DNA of 21,028 nt, from contig CAYVJA010000048.1 in NCBI GenBank assembly GCA_964451605.1, positions 1 to 21,028 on the forward strand. Direction: 5' to 3'. Of this stretch, positions 9,001 to 15,823 are shown one piece after another. The notes beneath the pieces are model-generated. The model had not been told where the DNA came from. It did no database searches and saw only the letters and a program-made list of their open reading frames with translations. Position 1 is the first letter of the stretch; each line of letters opens with the position of its first letter. The stretch is from JAQVSH01 sp964451605 (lineage in GTDB: Bacteria > Bacteroidota > Bacteroidia > Bacteroidales > UBA4181). The position numbers and the translations under genes are program-made.

Positions 9001-9268
9001 TTTGATTATTGATTTTATCAATATCCGCCTCGATGAGGGAGCTCCCCTGAAACAGGCCATTATTGAGGCGGGTGCTGTGCGAACCCTTCCTATCCTGCTT
9101 ACAGCGGGTGGTGTTGCCCTGGGGGCAATGGTTATCCTGTTTGACCCTATTTTTCAGGGACTTGCCGTTTCGCTGGTAGGGGGTACCATAACCTCTACAT
9201 TCCTTACCCTGATTGTTGTACCCTTGTTGTACTTTAAAATGATGCGAAAAAAGGTTCGTAACCTTTAA
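6065..9268 (+). CDS. RND-family efflux pump, inner membrane permease
   Basis: This 1067-residue protein has the size and layout of AcrB/MdtB-type proton-driven transporters: TM1 at about 14-34, a large periplasmic loop, TM2-6 from about 350, a second TM7 and periplasmic loop from about 560, and TM8-12 from about 910. Family motifs are clear: GADSREVESTMVAPMEK in the porter domain and GIVVDDSIIIAEN in TM4 (about 415-428), whose paired aspartates relay protons. TM10 has VMVRNSVLIIDF, with arginine where AcrB carries the proton-relay lysine. The paired DD and lack of a CzcA-like TM4 favour the hydrophobe/amphiphile class over heavy-metal pumps, but the following PII-like gene is a feature I associate with metal or ion pumps, so the substrate stays open. 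Confidence 0.92.
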   Translation: MKEGIAGAIARVFIRSKLTLLLMFAFLFVGIFSTWLIPREEEPQIEVPVVDIMFGFPGADSREVESTMVAPMEKILSNIPGVEYLYSTSMKEQGMVTVQFYVGQNLESSLVKLYNELMKNLDKMPAGVTPPLVKNRSIDDVPVLGLTLWSEEKGDFELRQLAEVVAGEIKKIPDVASVSLLGGRSRQIRVVLDKEKMAQSGVDFLTVSQLIGGSNAQVTSGNLRQSDQTVMVETGNFLTSADEIARLVVGVHEGQPIYLRQIAAVEDGPELPGQYVFFGFGASDTARKSHFPSDYQAVTLAVAKRQGADAMTLSDEILGKVDNLRKDLIPDDVQVTPTRNYGATASQKVSELMLHLFIAIIAVTLFVALAMGWRGGLVVFLSVPVTFALTLFVYYFMDYTLNRITLFALVFVTGIVVDDSIIIAENMHRHFKMRQLPFMQAALYAINEVGNPTILATFTVIAAVLPMAFVSGMMGPYMSPMPIGASIAMMISLLVALTLTPYLGYLFLRNKEHEEEVNETPAVAEETLIHRTYRKLIVPLLESRTRRWSFMIATTVVMLGSLTLFFTQSVTVKMLPFDNKNEMQVIIDMPEGTSLERTAAVARELGAYLGNNPWVDSYQGYVGTSAPISFNGLIRHYDLRAGNHVADIQVNFVDKHLRKLQSHDLAKALRPALTEIGKRHGANIKLAEVPPGPPVMSTLVAEIYGPDPEGQLALAEEVKALFESTEGVVDVDWMVESDQPKLLLEVDREKAVKMGVVPATVAQNVRAALSGMTVGTLHSVTSYQPVPIVLQLPEEEQTDASHIRGLHVVNTMGQTVPVGNLASLTPGIEQKSINRKNQKRVVYVVADVAGRLESPFYAMNKISDRLNTLSVPEGYTLSEAYTSHPASEENYTLKWDGEWQITYEVFRDLGIAFVVVLLMIYLLIVGWFQNYLVPLVMLTAIPLSLIGIVLLHWAMGAYFTATSMIGFIALAGVMVRNSVLIIDFINIRLDEGAPLKQAIIEAGAVRTLPILLTAGGVALGAMVILFDPIFQGLAVSLVGGTITSTFLTLIVVPLLYFKMMRKKVRNL

Positions 9269-9279
9269 ATCGAATGCAT

Positions 9280-9287
9280 AAAGGAGG
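9280..9287 (+). promoter_or_regulatory. Strong Shine-Dalgarno site before the PII-like gene
   Basis: AAAGGAGG lies five bases before the ATG at 9293. It is close to a perfect anti-Shine-Dalgarno match, while the other genes of this window have weak or no such site, as is usual in Bacteroidota. It implies that the PII-like protein is made at higher levels than the pump it follows. Confidence 0.65.
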
Positions 9288-9292
9288 TTCTG

Positions 9293-9598
9293 ATGAAAAT
9301 GTTAGTTGTTACCAGTTTGAAAGAGTATCAGCCCAAGGTGGCTTCCATTTTGGGTGAGGCAGGTATCACCGCTTTTAGTGTTACCGATACTGTTGGGTAT
9401 AAAATGATAAAACAGCCCGCCCTGGAGGAGGGGTGGTTCGGCTATGGAAGAGGAAAATTCAACTCGGTCTTTTTCTTTAGTTTTGCCGGCGATGAGGAGA
9501 CACAAAAAGCCATGGAGTTAATTCGCTCCTGTAATCTGGAAAAGCAGGAACGCTTTCCGGTAAAAGGTTTTGTAGTGGAGGTGGAGGCTTTCACCTGA
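9293..9598 (+). CDS. PII-like small protein at the end of an RND efflux operon
   Basis: This 101-residue protein has the beta-alpha-beta pattern of a PII/CutA-type ferredoxin-like fold: MLVVTSLKEYQPKVASILGE as the first strand and helix, a long loop at about 30-60 (VTDTVGYKM to YGRGKFN), then strand VFFFSFA, helix, and a final strand FVVEVEAFT. It resembles PII in that the loop sits where the T-loop would, but the glycine-rich B-loop of classical PII proteins (TGKIGDG-like) is not seen and the C-terminus is short. It therefore probably does not bind ATP in the classical way. It starts 24 bases after the pump stop with a strong ribosome binding site and is surely co-transcribed. Small PII-like proteins are known next to some RND transporters and may sense substrate or regulate the pump; here that is inference. 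Confidence 0.7.
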   Translation: MKMLVVTSLKEYQPKVASILGEAGITAFSVTDTVGYKMIKQPALEEGWFGYGRGKFNSVFFFSFAGDEETQKAMELIRSCNLEKQERFPVKGFVVEVEAFT

Positions 9599-9617
9599 GC
9601 CGAGGCCTAAAATTGCC

Positions 9618-9625
9618 TACCTTTG
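9618..9625 (+). promoter_or_regulatory. -7 box before the phosphoesterase gene
   Basis: TACCTTTG matches the Bacteroidota -7 consensus TAnnTTTG and lies 26 bases before the ATG at 9652. No good -33 box was found, so this is a moderate call. It suggests that the phosphoesterase is transcribed separately from the efflux operon. Confidence 0.4.
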
Positions 9626-9651
9626 AGGCGTAAACCTATCTGCTTCTGCTT

Positions 9652-10776
9652 ATGAAACATCTCTTTCTCTCGATGCTCATTGCCTATCTTATCGGGCATA
9701 TTTATCTGTTGGTCAGAGGCATGCAGTTGCTTCCAAACTATCCCTTAGTAAGGTGGCTTTGGCCTGCACTCATACTGTTGCTTTCGGCCTCCTTTTTTAT
9801 AGGGATGTTTATGGGCAGAAACAGTGGTGAATTGTTGGCACTGTGGAGTTACCATCTGGGTACCGCCTGGCTGGTTCCCTTTCTCTATCTGGTGCTTTTT
9901 GCCCTGATCACAGATCTTCTCCGGCTATCGAATGCTGTCTTTCCCTGGTTCCCCGCTATCGTTACCACCTCTCCCCATTTCGCCCGGGTGTGGGCACTTT
10001 CGGGGGTGGTGTTGATAGGTGCGGTCTGTGGTTTTGGCTTCCATTCGTTCCGGAACCCCGTTGTGACACATCTCCGGTTGGATATGCCTGCAAAACCGGG
10101 TGCTCCCGAATCGTTTACCATTGCTTTGGTTAGCGACATCCACCTGGGTCGTTCGGTTGGCCCCCGCTCGTTGGCCCGCTATGTGAAACGGATAGAGGCC
10201 CTTCGTCCCGATCTGCTGTTATTTGGAGGCGATGTGCTGGATCACGGCGTTAGTTCGTTGGAAGGAAAGGGAATGGCTGCTATTCTGAAACAACTGAACC
10301 CTCCTTACGGTGTCTATGCGGTTCCCGGGAATCATGAGTATTACGGGGGCATTGACGCTTGCAGCGAATGGCTGGAAAGTGCAGGGATAACGCTTCTTCG
10401 CGATAAATCGGTGCGGATAGATTCGCTCTTTACCATAGTGGGTCGCGACGATCGCTCGGCTCGCCGACGCAAGAGCCTTTCCACGTTGCTCGAAGAGAGT
10501 GGCCGCGATCTGCCCATACTGCTGCTCGATCATCAACCCTACAACCTCTCTGAGGCTGAGCGGCAAAAGATCTTTTTCCAATTCTCGGGCCATACCCATC
10601 AGGGTCAGGTCTGGCCTATATCGCTGATTGTGAAGGGTATGTACGAGTTGTCGTACGGTTACCGGAAGCAATCCGACACCCACTTCTATGTGTCGTCAGG
10701 CCTCGCGCTCTGGGGACCTCCCTACCGCATCGGTACCCGGTCGGAGATTGTACTGCTCACCCTTACTTTCCGATAG
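9652..10776 (+). CDS. Membrane-anchored calcineurin-like metallophosphoesterase
   Basis: This 374-residue protein has four hydrophobic segments (about 1-27, 35-57, 68-93 and 112-131) followed by a catalytic domain of the YkuE/YaeI type. The metal-binding set is complete: D162 and H164 in SDIHLG, D194 in GGDVLD, N227 and H228 in GNHE, H294 in LLDHQP, and H314 and H316 in GHTH. Enzymes of this family hydrolyse phosphoesters using two metal ions; some members act on UDP-diacylglucosamine or related lipids, but the substrate here is not readable. The domain should face whichever side follows the fourth segment; topology was not computed. Its stop lies three bases from the stop of the convergent BtuG-like gene. 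Confidence 0.88.
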   Translation: MKHLFLSMLIAYLIGHIYLLVRGMQLLPNYPLVRWLWPALILLLSASFFIGMFMGRNSGELLALWSYHLGTAWLVPFLYLVLFALITDLLRLSNAVFPWFPAIVTTSPHFARVWALSGVVLIGAVCGFGFHSFRNPVVTHLRLDMPAKPGAPESFTIALVSDIHLGRSVGPRSLARYVKRIEALRPDLLLFGGDVLDHGVSSLEGKGMAAILKQLNPPYGVYAVPGNHEYYGGIDACSEWLESAGITLLRDKSVRIDSLFTIVGRDDRSARRRKSLSTLLEESGRDLPILLLDHQPYNLSEAERQKIFFQFSGHTHQGQVWPISLIVKGMYELSYGYRKQSDTHFYVSSGLALWGPPYRIGTRSEIVLLTLTFR

Positions 10777-10779
10777 TCG

Positions 10780-11856
10780 CTAGAAGTTGACCGTTTCAAC
10801 TTTATAGGGATTCATCCCTGTATTGAACGTGCCCTTCTTGACACCGTTCCTGCCGAAAATATGGATCACGCCGTTCGATGCAAAATCTGACTCGCCGATG
10901 TAGAAGTCGCCCGAAACCGGGTCGGCTCCGATGCAGTAGGGTTGGGTAATTTCGGTGCCGTCGGTAATCAGCTCTTCGCGCTCAATCAGATCGTCCTTCA
11001 CATTTAGCAACGTAAACGAGACCTCCATGGTGGTGTAATTGCGGTTATAGAGGTAGGCATAGTCGCCCGCCAGGGCAAAATTGACCACCTCCATACCGGG
11101 AATGGTTTCGATGGTAGCCGTGGCAATCCGGATGCGCTGGAGCACCGGGGGAACATCGTCATAGTTGCCCATCGACAATACATAGAGATCGCCATAGGCA
11201 TCGGCAGCAATACGTACGGGATTCAAACTCACCTCAATGACAGAGGTCTCGGTAAATGTGGTGAGATCTACCATCGAAACCGTATTGCCGTAGTTCGGAA
11301 AGCTCATACCCCCCGAATTGGCCACAAAGAGCCGATTGCCCCAAACCGCCATCTCTTCGGGATTGGGCCCTACAGAGGTGATGGCTTCTATGGTAAGGGT
11401 GGTGGTATCGATGCGGGCTACATGCCCGGCGAATAGGCTTACGTAGGCCTTCCCCGCGTGGAAGGCAAAGGCTCTCGGCTGGCGCGGCTGCTGATTCTCA
11501 TCGAGAAAGGTGAGTTGTTTAACCGATAGACCCGATTTGGCGTTTACCACTTCGACGGTTCCCGATCCGGCAACTGCAATATAGAGCAGGCTCCCGTACC
11601 GTTTCATATCTTCGCCCAGTTCGCCCAGACCCCTCGCGTTTACCGTAGTGAACACATCATTGGTTACCGTACCGGTTTCCCGGTCGTAATAGGTTAATCC
11701 GGCATTATTTCCGCCCCAGCTACCCTGATTTAGTACCCATATCCCTTTGGCCACCTTTGGTGCATCGGGGGTGGGGGTGTTGTCGTCGCTGCAGGAGGTG
11801 ATTGCCATAGATCCCAGAAGGCATCCGAGAATCAGAAAACGAAGTGCTGTTTGCAT
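10780..11856 (-). CDS. btuG: BtuG-like surface lipoprotein (beta-propeller), cobalamin capture
   Basis: This 358-residue lipoprotein has the lipobox ITSC with Cys22, followed by SDDN. The serine plus acidic residues fit the export signal that sends Bacteroidota lipoproteins to the cell surface. The body is built of repeated short beta-rich blocks (IWVLNQGSWGGNNAGLTYYD, then LYIAVAGSGTVEVV, LFVANSGG and LYVLSMGNYDD), as expected for a YncE/DUF5074 beta-propeller. BtuG of Bacteroides thetaiotaomicron is a seven-bladed propeller of this kind that binds B12 very tightly and sits as a lid on BtuB. The gene lies 20 bases downstream of a BtuB-type receptor under a cobalamin riboswitch, which strongly supports the same role. 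The functional call rests on fold plus context; the binding residues were not checked. Confidence 0.82.
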   Translation of the reverse strand: MQTALRFLILGCLLGSMAITSCSDDNTPTPDAPKVAKGIWVLNQGSWGGNNAGLTYYDRETGTVTNDVFTTVNARGLGELGEDMKRYGSLLYIAVAGSGTVEVVNAKSGLSVKQLTFLDENQQPRQPRAFAFHAGKAYVSLFAGHVARIDTTTLTIEAITSVGPNPEEMAVWGNRLFVANSGGMSFPNYGNTVSMVDLTTFTETSVIEVSLNPVRIAADAYGDLYVLSMGNYDDVPPVLQRIRIATATIETIPGMEVVNFALAGDYAYLYNRNYTTMEVSFTLLNVKDDLIEREELITDGTEITQPYCIGADPVSGDFYIGESDFASNGVIHIFGRNGVKKGTFNTGMNPYKVETVNF

Positions 11857-11876
11857 GGTTGTGTTTAGATGTATGG

Positions 11877-14006
11877 TTAAAGTTCAAAATAGAGCCCGAT
11901 GCGGAACGAACGACCCGGCATGGGATAGCTCTTCACCACTTGATAGGTCTCGTTGGTAAGGTTTTGGATTTCGCCCTTAAGTGTGAGCAGAACCGGTCCG
12001 GTCTGCCATCTTCCGGACACGGAGATACTCTGTTCGGTGTAGGGGTCGAGCCGATTCGCGGCAATGCTTTGCGCCATGGAATAGCGGGTTCCTGCCATCC
12101 AAAGCTGATAGGTAAGGCTCCATTCCCGTGACTGCAGCCCCAGCATTGCGGCCCCGCTCTGCCGGGGTGTGTAGGGAATCTGCTGTTTATAGCTTGAGCT
12201 GTTCGGATTGCTCACGTCGACGGCCTTCTGCAGTGTAAAGGATCCGGATGCTTCAATCGAAAGGGCTTCACGAAGAGGCCAGCGTGTCTCTACAGCAAAG
12301 TCGGCTCCCTCAATCCGGGTCTGTCCAAAGTTGGTGACAGTCCAGATAAACATCGATTGGCGCGGCATAGCCACCAGCTGATTTTTTATGCGATTTCTGA
12401 ATCCGTCGGCGCGGATTGAGAGGTAATTGAACACCTTCCCGGGCGAAGAGATCCAGGTTGCACCCAGATTCCATTGTCGGGCAATCTCCGGGTTTAGCGA
12501 AGGATTTCCCATCCGTGGATAATAGAGATCGTTAAAGGTGGGAAGCCGGAACGACTCCTTGTAGAAAAGGCGTAACCGCACCGGCGATTGTTCCGAAAGG
12601 CGATATTGTATGCCCACATAGGGCGACCACCGCTGTTGCAGTTTACCTGATTTTCCCTGCTCTACATGGTCGTTGCTTCGGGTCGAAAGGATCGATGCGG
12701 TGGCTGTCAGCTGTTTGTGACGAAACTGGGCCGCTGCCACACCCAGCCAGGAGGTGCGGACCGGCTTTAGATTGTGAGGCAGATTACTGCTGAGGGTTAA
12801 AAGACTAAAGTCGTGCGACATGGAAAGAAGCAGCCCTTCGGTGGCACGGAACTGCATGGCGCCCGACGCCAGCCCCTCATACTGGAGATAGTGGCTTTCC
12901 TGCGATCCGTCGGGGAGGCTGTTTCGTACCTCCAGATAGCTGGTTTCCTTTCTGGCCACCTTTCCGTTTGCCTGCCATTCAAGCCGGTTCTGCCGGTTCT
13001 CATAGCGACCCTGCAGCAGCAGCTCGTTGCCATTCAGACGCTCTTTCGAAAAACTGTTGTAAAAGATGACCGGCCCCGGTAATCCCCTTTCCGAATTTCG
13101 GTATTCGGCGCGCAGCGACGCCTTTCTCTTATCGGGATAGTGTCGCCGGGCATGGATTGAGAATCGGCTGTCGGAGATATCCGAGTTAATTCGTTTTTCG
13201 CGCGAAGAGGAGTCGGAAACCCCACCGTAATGGAGAGTAAAGGGGTAACGGCCGTCACTCCGCAGCCATTCGGCTTCGGCCTCAGCGCTCCATTTTTCCG
13301 ATAGTTTAAAGGCCGCAGCCAGGGCGGGCTGAAACAGCCCGAACGATCCTCCCCGAACGATACCTCTGAGTGCCCATGGCTTGGCATCGGACAGCTGAGG
13401 CATCACCGTCTCTATCTGAACAACCCCCGCCGAGGCAAACATCTGAGCCGGTTGAAGCAAATTTTCGCTCTGGCCGGTATTCAACGTGATTTTTTCGATA
13501 CTAAAGAGCGAAAATCTGCCCAGGTCAATCTGGCCGGTCTGGCCATCCGATACGGGAAGCCCGTCGTATCCCACAGTAGTGTGTCCGGCTCCCAGACTTC
13601 TGATAGAGACCGTTTTCAGGCCTCCGATACCTCCGTAATCGCGTAGCGTGATACCCGAAAATTGTCGAATGGCATCCGAAGCCTGCGTTCCCTGCATCAA
13701 CTGCAGCTGCTTCCGTTCGATGGCCTGATAGGGAGAAACCGAGTTGGCAGCCGACTGAATCCGTTGCGCCGAAATCTCCACCTCTTTCAGTCGCTTTCCC
13801 CTCGCAGAATCGGCCGGAAAAAACTCCTCCGTAAAGGGTTCCGGGAAATCATTGCTTGAGAATTGCTCCGGAAAATAATCGGTCGGTTGCCCGTAAACCG
13901 CCATAAATGAGCCCGAAAACAGCACCACAGCACACATTCCGAACCGAAGCAGAGAACCCGCTCCGAACAGCCGACGCAATAAAAATAACATACAAAAAAA
14001 AATCAT
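11877..14006 (-). CDS. btuB: BtuB-like TonB-dependent cobalamin receptor
   Basis: This protein transports B12 or other corrinoids across the outer membrane using TonB energy. I place the start at ATG 14006 (709 residues), because the frame continues upstream to 14195 only by running through a riboswitch. This ATG has an AGGA site six bases before it and begins a long signal peptide (hydrophobic to about residue 38, likely cleavage YG-Q). After an acidic, phenylalanine-rich stretch (about 43-66) the plug begins at RLKEVEISAQR (about 72) and shows IRQFSGITLRDYGG and GYDGLPVS. The rest is a 22-strand-type barrel ending RSFRIGLYFEL. No clear Ton box was recognised. It forms an operon with the BtuG-like gene 20 bases downstream. 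A second in-frame ATG at 13991 lacks a ribosome binding site. Confidence 0.87.
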   Translation of the reverse strand: MIFFCMLFLLRRLFGAGSLLRFGMCAVVLFSGSFMAVYGQPTDYFPEQFSSNDFPEPFTEEFFPADSARGKRLKEVEISAQRIQSAANSVSPYQAIERKQLQLMQGTQASDAIRQFSGITLRDYGGIGGLKTVSIRSLGAGHTTVGYDGLPVSDGQTGQIDLGRFSLFSIEKITLNTGQSENLLQPAQMFASAGVVQIETVMPQLSDAKPWALRGIVRGGSFGLFQPALAAAFKLSEKWSAEAEAEWLRSDGRYPFTLHYGGVSDSSSREKRINSDISDSRFSIHARRHYPDKRKASLRAEYRNSERGLPGPVIFYNSFSKERLNGNELLLQGRYENRQNRLEWQANGKVARKETSYLEVRNSLPDGSQESHYLQYEGLASGAMQFRATEGLLLSMSHDFSLLTLSSNLPHNLKPVRTSWLGVAAAQFRHKQLTATASILSTRSNDHVEQGKSGKLQQRWSPYVGIQYRLSEQSPVRLRLFYKESFRLPTFNDLYYPRMGNPSLNPEIARQWNLGATWISSPGKVFNYLSIRADGFRNRIKNQLVAMPRQSMFIWTVTNFGQTRIEGADFAVETRWPLREALSIEASGSFTLQKAVDVSNPNSSSYKQQIPYTPRQSGAAMLGLQSREWSLTYQLWMAGTRYSMAQSIAANRLDPYTEQSISVSGRWQTGPVLLTLKGEIQNLTNETYQVVKSYPMPGRSFRIGLYFEL

Positions 14007-14117
14007 TTCCGGTCCTGGCGTATTTACAGCCTTCGAAAACGGAAATGAAACAAATGGGAGTTGCAAAAAGGCGCGTCGACATTGGTTCCAAGCTCTATCC
14101 TCGAAAGCTTTTGAAAC

Positions 14118-14297
14118 AGACAACAGCGGCAGGTCTTCTGACTTGTTCCTCTTTCCAACGGCCTTCCCATCTCGTAAGAAACAGTGGCTGAACAAATTGT
14201 GGAAAGATTACAGAACTTACAGCAGCGGGACTGTCCAGGAATTTCACCTGATTCCCTTTTCATCGCCCCTCCGGTAAAGGAGAGTTGCGAACCGATA
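14118..14297 (-). promoter_or_regulatory. Cobalamin (B12) riboswitch
   Basis: Read on the minus strand, the core starts with AAAGGGAATCAGGTGAAATT, then TCC-N4-CAGTCCCGCTGCTGTAA (plus-strand 14217-14259). The B12 box follows at 14142-14128 as GTCAGAAGACCTGCC. Both match the conserved elements of the adenosylcobalamin riboswitch (Rfam class RF00174). Intervening sequence forms the expected peripheral helices. The ends given are approximate. It lies in the leader of the BtuB-like gene, 112 bases before its start, and should turn expression down when cobalamin is plentiful. Confidence 0.95.
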
Positions 14298-14303
14298 TCG
14301 GGG

Positions 14304-14335
14304 CAAATGTAAGGATTCTTTTTAATCCATGCAAC
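14304..14335 (-). promoter_or_regulatory. btuB: Promoter of the B12 uptake operon
   Basis: On the minus strand GTTG (14335-14332), 20 bases, then TACATTTG (14311-14304) fits TTTG-N19-21-TAnnTTTG with one mismatch. Transcription would begin near 14297, exactly where the riboswitch begins, leaving a leader of about 290 bases. Confidence 0.7.
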
Positions 14336-14358
14336 CGAATTTTTCCCTTCGCACAATC

Positions 14359-14419
14359 ATAACATTGCGTTAACAATCAAATCGCAATTACTTAATGAGC
14401 TGTTAAACTCAAATTTACA
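14359..14419 (+). promoter_or_regulatory. Pho-box-like array of hexamers at 11-bp spacing
   Basis: Six hexamers begin exactly 11 bases apart: ATAACA (14359), TTAACA (14370), ATCGCA (14381), TTAATG (14392), TTAAAC (14403) and TTTACA (14414). Five of the six are close to TTAACA. Direct repeats with 11-bp period are the hallmark of PhoB (E. coli) and PhoP (Bacillus, TTAACA-like) binding sites. It ends ten bases before a possible -7 box and precedes the porin-pst operon. The phasing is seen; the factor is inferred, since no phoB/phoR gene lies in the window. Confidence 0.55.
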
Positions 14420-14428
14420 TTCTTCGTA

Positions 14429-14436
14429 TTTCTTTG
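14429..14436 (+). promoter_or_regulatory. Possible -7 box of the phosphate operon
   Basis: TTTCTTTG matches five of the six fixed bases of TAnnTTTG. It lies just downstream of the 11-bp repeat array, with no TTTG at the -33 position, which fits a promoter that needs an activator. Transcription would start near 14442, giving a leader of about 54 bases to the ATG at 14496. Confidence 0.35.
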
Positions 14437-14495
14437 CATCGTGAATGGATGTTATCTGTGATTTCTGTAATGGCTTCTTTAAAACGCTCTGGTAT

Positions 14496-15791
14496 ATGAC
14501 TTCTAAAACTTTCCTGATTAGAATTAACGTCTTGGTTTTGGCCTGTGTGCTGATGTTTTTGCTCTCCTCTTCGGTGGCTTTTTCGCAAAGCGGGGAGTTG
14601 TCGGCTGTAGATTCGTTGCGGACGCAAACAGAGCTCTTGACGACAGTTGTCGACAAGCTTTCGAAGGTCAAATTATCGGGGTGGATTCAGACGCAATGGC
14701 AATGGACCGGCAAGGATGGCTCTCTAATGGTTGGAAATCCGCGAACCGATTCGGAAGTGGGTACGCCGATGAATCGTTTCGGTATTCGTAAGGGGCGGGT
14801 AAAGGTTACATACGAAGAGCCGTTTGGTATGGCTGTTTTTCAGTTAGATATGACCGATAAAGGGGTAGGTTTAAAAGATGCCTATTTATTGGTGAAGGAG
14901 CCGTTGCTCAATGCTTTCGCTTTGAAAGCGGGCGTTTTTGATCGTCCCTTTGGATATGAAATCTCATACTCCTCTTCGCGACGCGAAGTTCCTGAAAGAA
15001 GCCGGTTTACTATGACCCTCTTCCCTGACGACCGCGATTTGGGAGCGATGCTTGTGGCTCAGGCTCCAAAGGATCATGCACTTCACTTCTTGAAACTGGA
15101 AGCCGGTTTCTTTGGAGGTAATGGGATTAAACAGGATTCCGACAGCCATAAGGATTTTATAGGACATCTCACTGCAGCGAAAACCACCGATAAACTCAAG
15201 TTGGGTCTGGGCTTGTCGCACTATAACGGAACTGTTTTTGCCGGGGATAGGGTCTATGCAATGAAGGGTTCCTCTTTCCGTGAAGTGGAGAGAGGTGACC
15301 AGACCTACTGGGCAAGGCGCACCTATACCGGTGTCGACGGGCAAATCATGTGGGAGTCGGGCCTTGGAATTGGCCAGTTACGCGGAGAGTTCCTGGCAGG
15401 GACTCAACCCGGTTCACTCACATCTACCAAAAGCCCCAACTCTTCTACGCTCCCTTCCGGCCCTACCTGGGTACGCGACATCCAGGCCGGCTATCTCTAT
15501 TTTATCCAGGATATTCTCCGTACCAAACACACCTTTGTGGCCCGGTACGACTATTACGATCCCAATACAGATGTAAAGGGCAGTCGGATTGGTGTAGAGG
15601 GCAGTTCTACCGGTATGGCCGACGTTGCCTACTCTACAGTGGGTGTGGGATGGCTATATCGTTTCAATAACTCGGTTCGCCTGATGGTTTACTATGATTT
15701 TGTGCGAAACGAGACTTCGCCCAATCTTTCGGGATACGAAAAAGACAGAGACGACAATCTGTTTACCCTTCGTCTGCAATATAAGTTTTAA
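14496..15791 (+). CDS. Phosphate-selective porin (OprO/OprP-like)
   Basis: This outer-membrane porin probably lets phosphate into the periplasm ahead of the Pst transporter. The start chosen is ATG 14496 (431 residues), which puts a good signal peptide first (LIRINVLVLACVLMFLL, likely cleavage AFS-Q). An in-frame ATG at 14445 would sit almost on the likely transcription start and would place 17 unneeded residues before the signal. The mature protein has a short N-terminal helical part, then amphipathic beta-strands with loops rich in basic residues (KGRVKVTYEEPFGMAVFQLD, then FDRPFGYEISYSSSRREVPE), and ends with LFTLRLQYKF, a C-terminal aromatic as usual for barrels. It leads an operon with pstSCAB, supporting phosphate as substrate. 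Confidence 0.87.
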   Translation: MTSKTFLIRINVLVLACVLMFLLSSSVAFSQSGELSAVDSLRTQTELLTTVVDKLSKVKLSGWIQTQWQWTGKDGSLMVGNPRTDSEVGTPMNRFGIRKGRVKVTYEEPFGMAVFQLDMTDKGVGLKDAYLLVKEPLLNAFALKAGVFDRPFGYEISYSSSRREVPERSRFTMTLFPDDRDLGAMLVAQAPKDHALHFLKLEAGFFGGNGIKQDSDSHKDFIGHLTAAKTTDKLKLGLGLSHYNGTVFAGDRVYAMKGSSFREVERGDQTYWARRTYTGVDGQIMWESGLGIGQLRGEFLAGTQPGSLTSTKSPNSSTLPSGPTWVRDIQAGYLYFIQDILRTKHTFVARYDYYDPNTDVKGSRIGVEGSSTGMADVAYSTVGVGWLYRFNNSVRLMVYYDFVRNETSPNLSGYEKDRDDNLFTLRLQYKF

Positions 15792-15823
15792 CAGAACAGA
15801 GTGTATAATATAAGGTATTGATT

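Noticed and set aside
9603..9629. AGGC/GCCT/AGGC alternating stems after the PII-like gene as an attenuator or terminator
   Set aside because: Stems of four bases only, and they overlap the likely -7 box of the next gene.
14445..14495. Upstream ATG as start of the porin
   Set aside because: It would lie only about three bases after the likely transcription start and adds a non-signal stretch before an otherwise good signal peptide.
15818..15823. TTG as start of pstS
   Set aside because: ATG at 15824 has better spacing from the AAGG site and gives a normal signal peptide; TTG would only add two residues.
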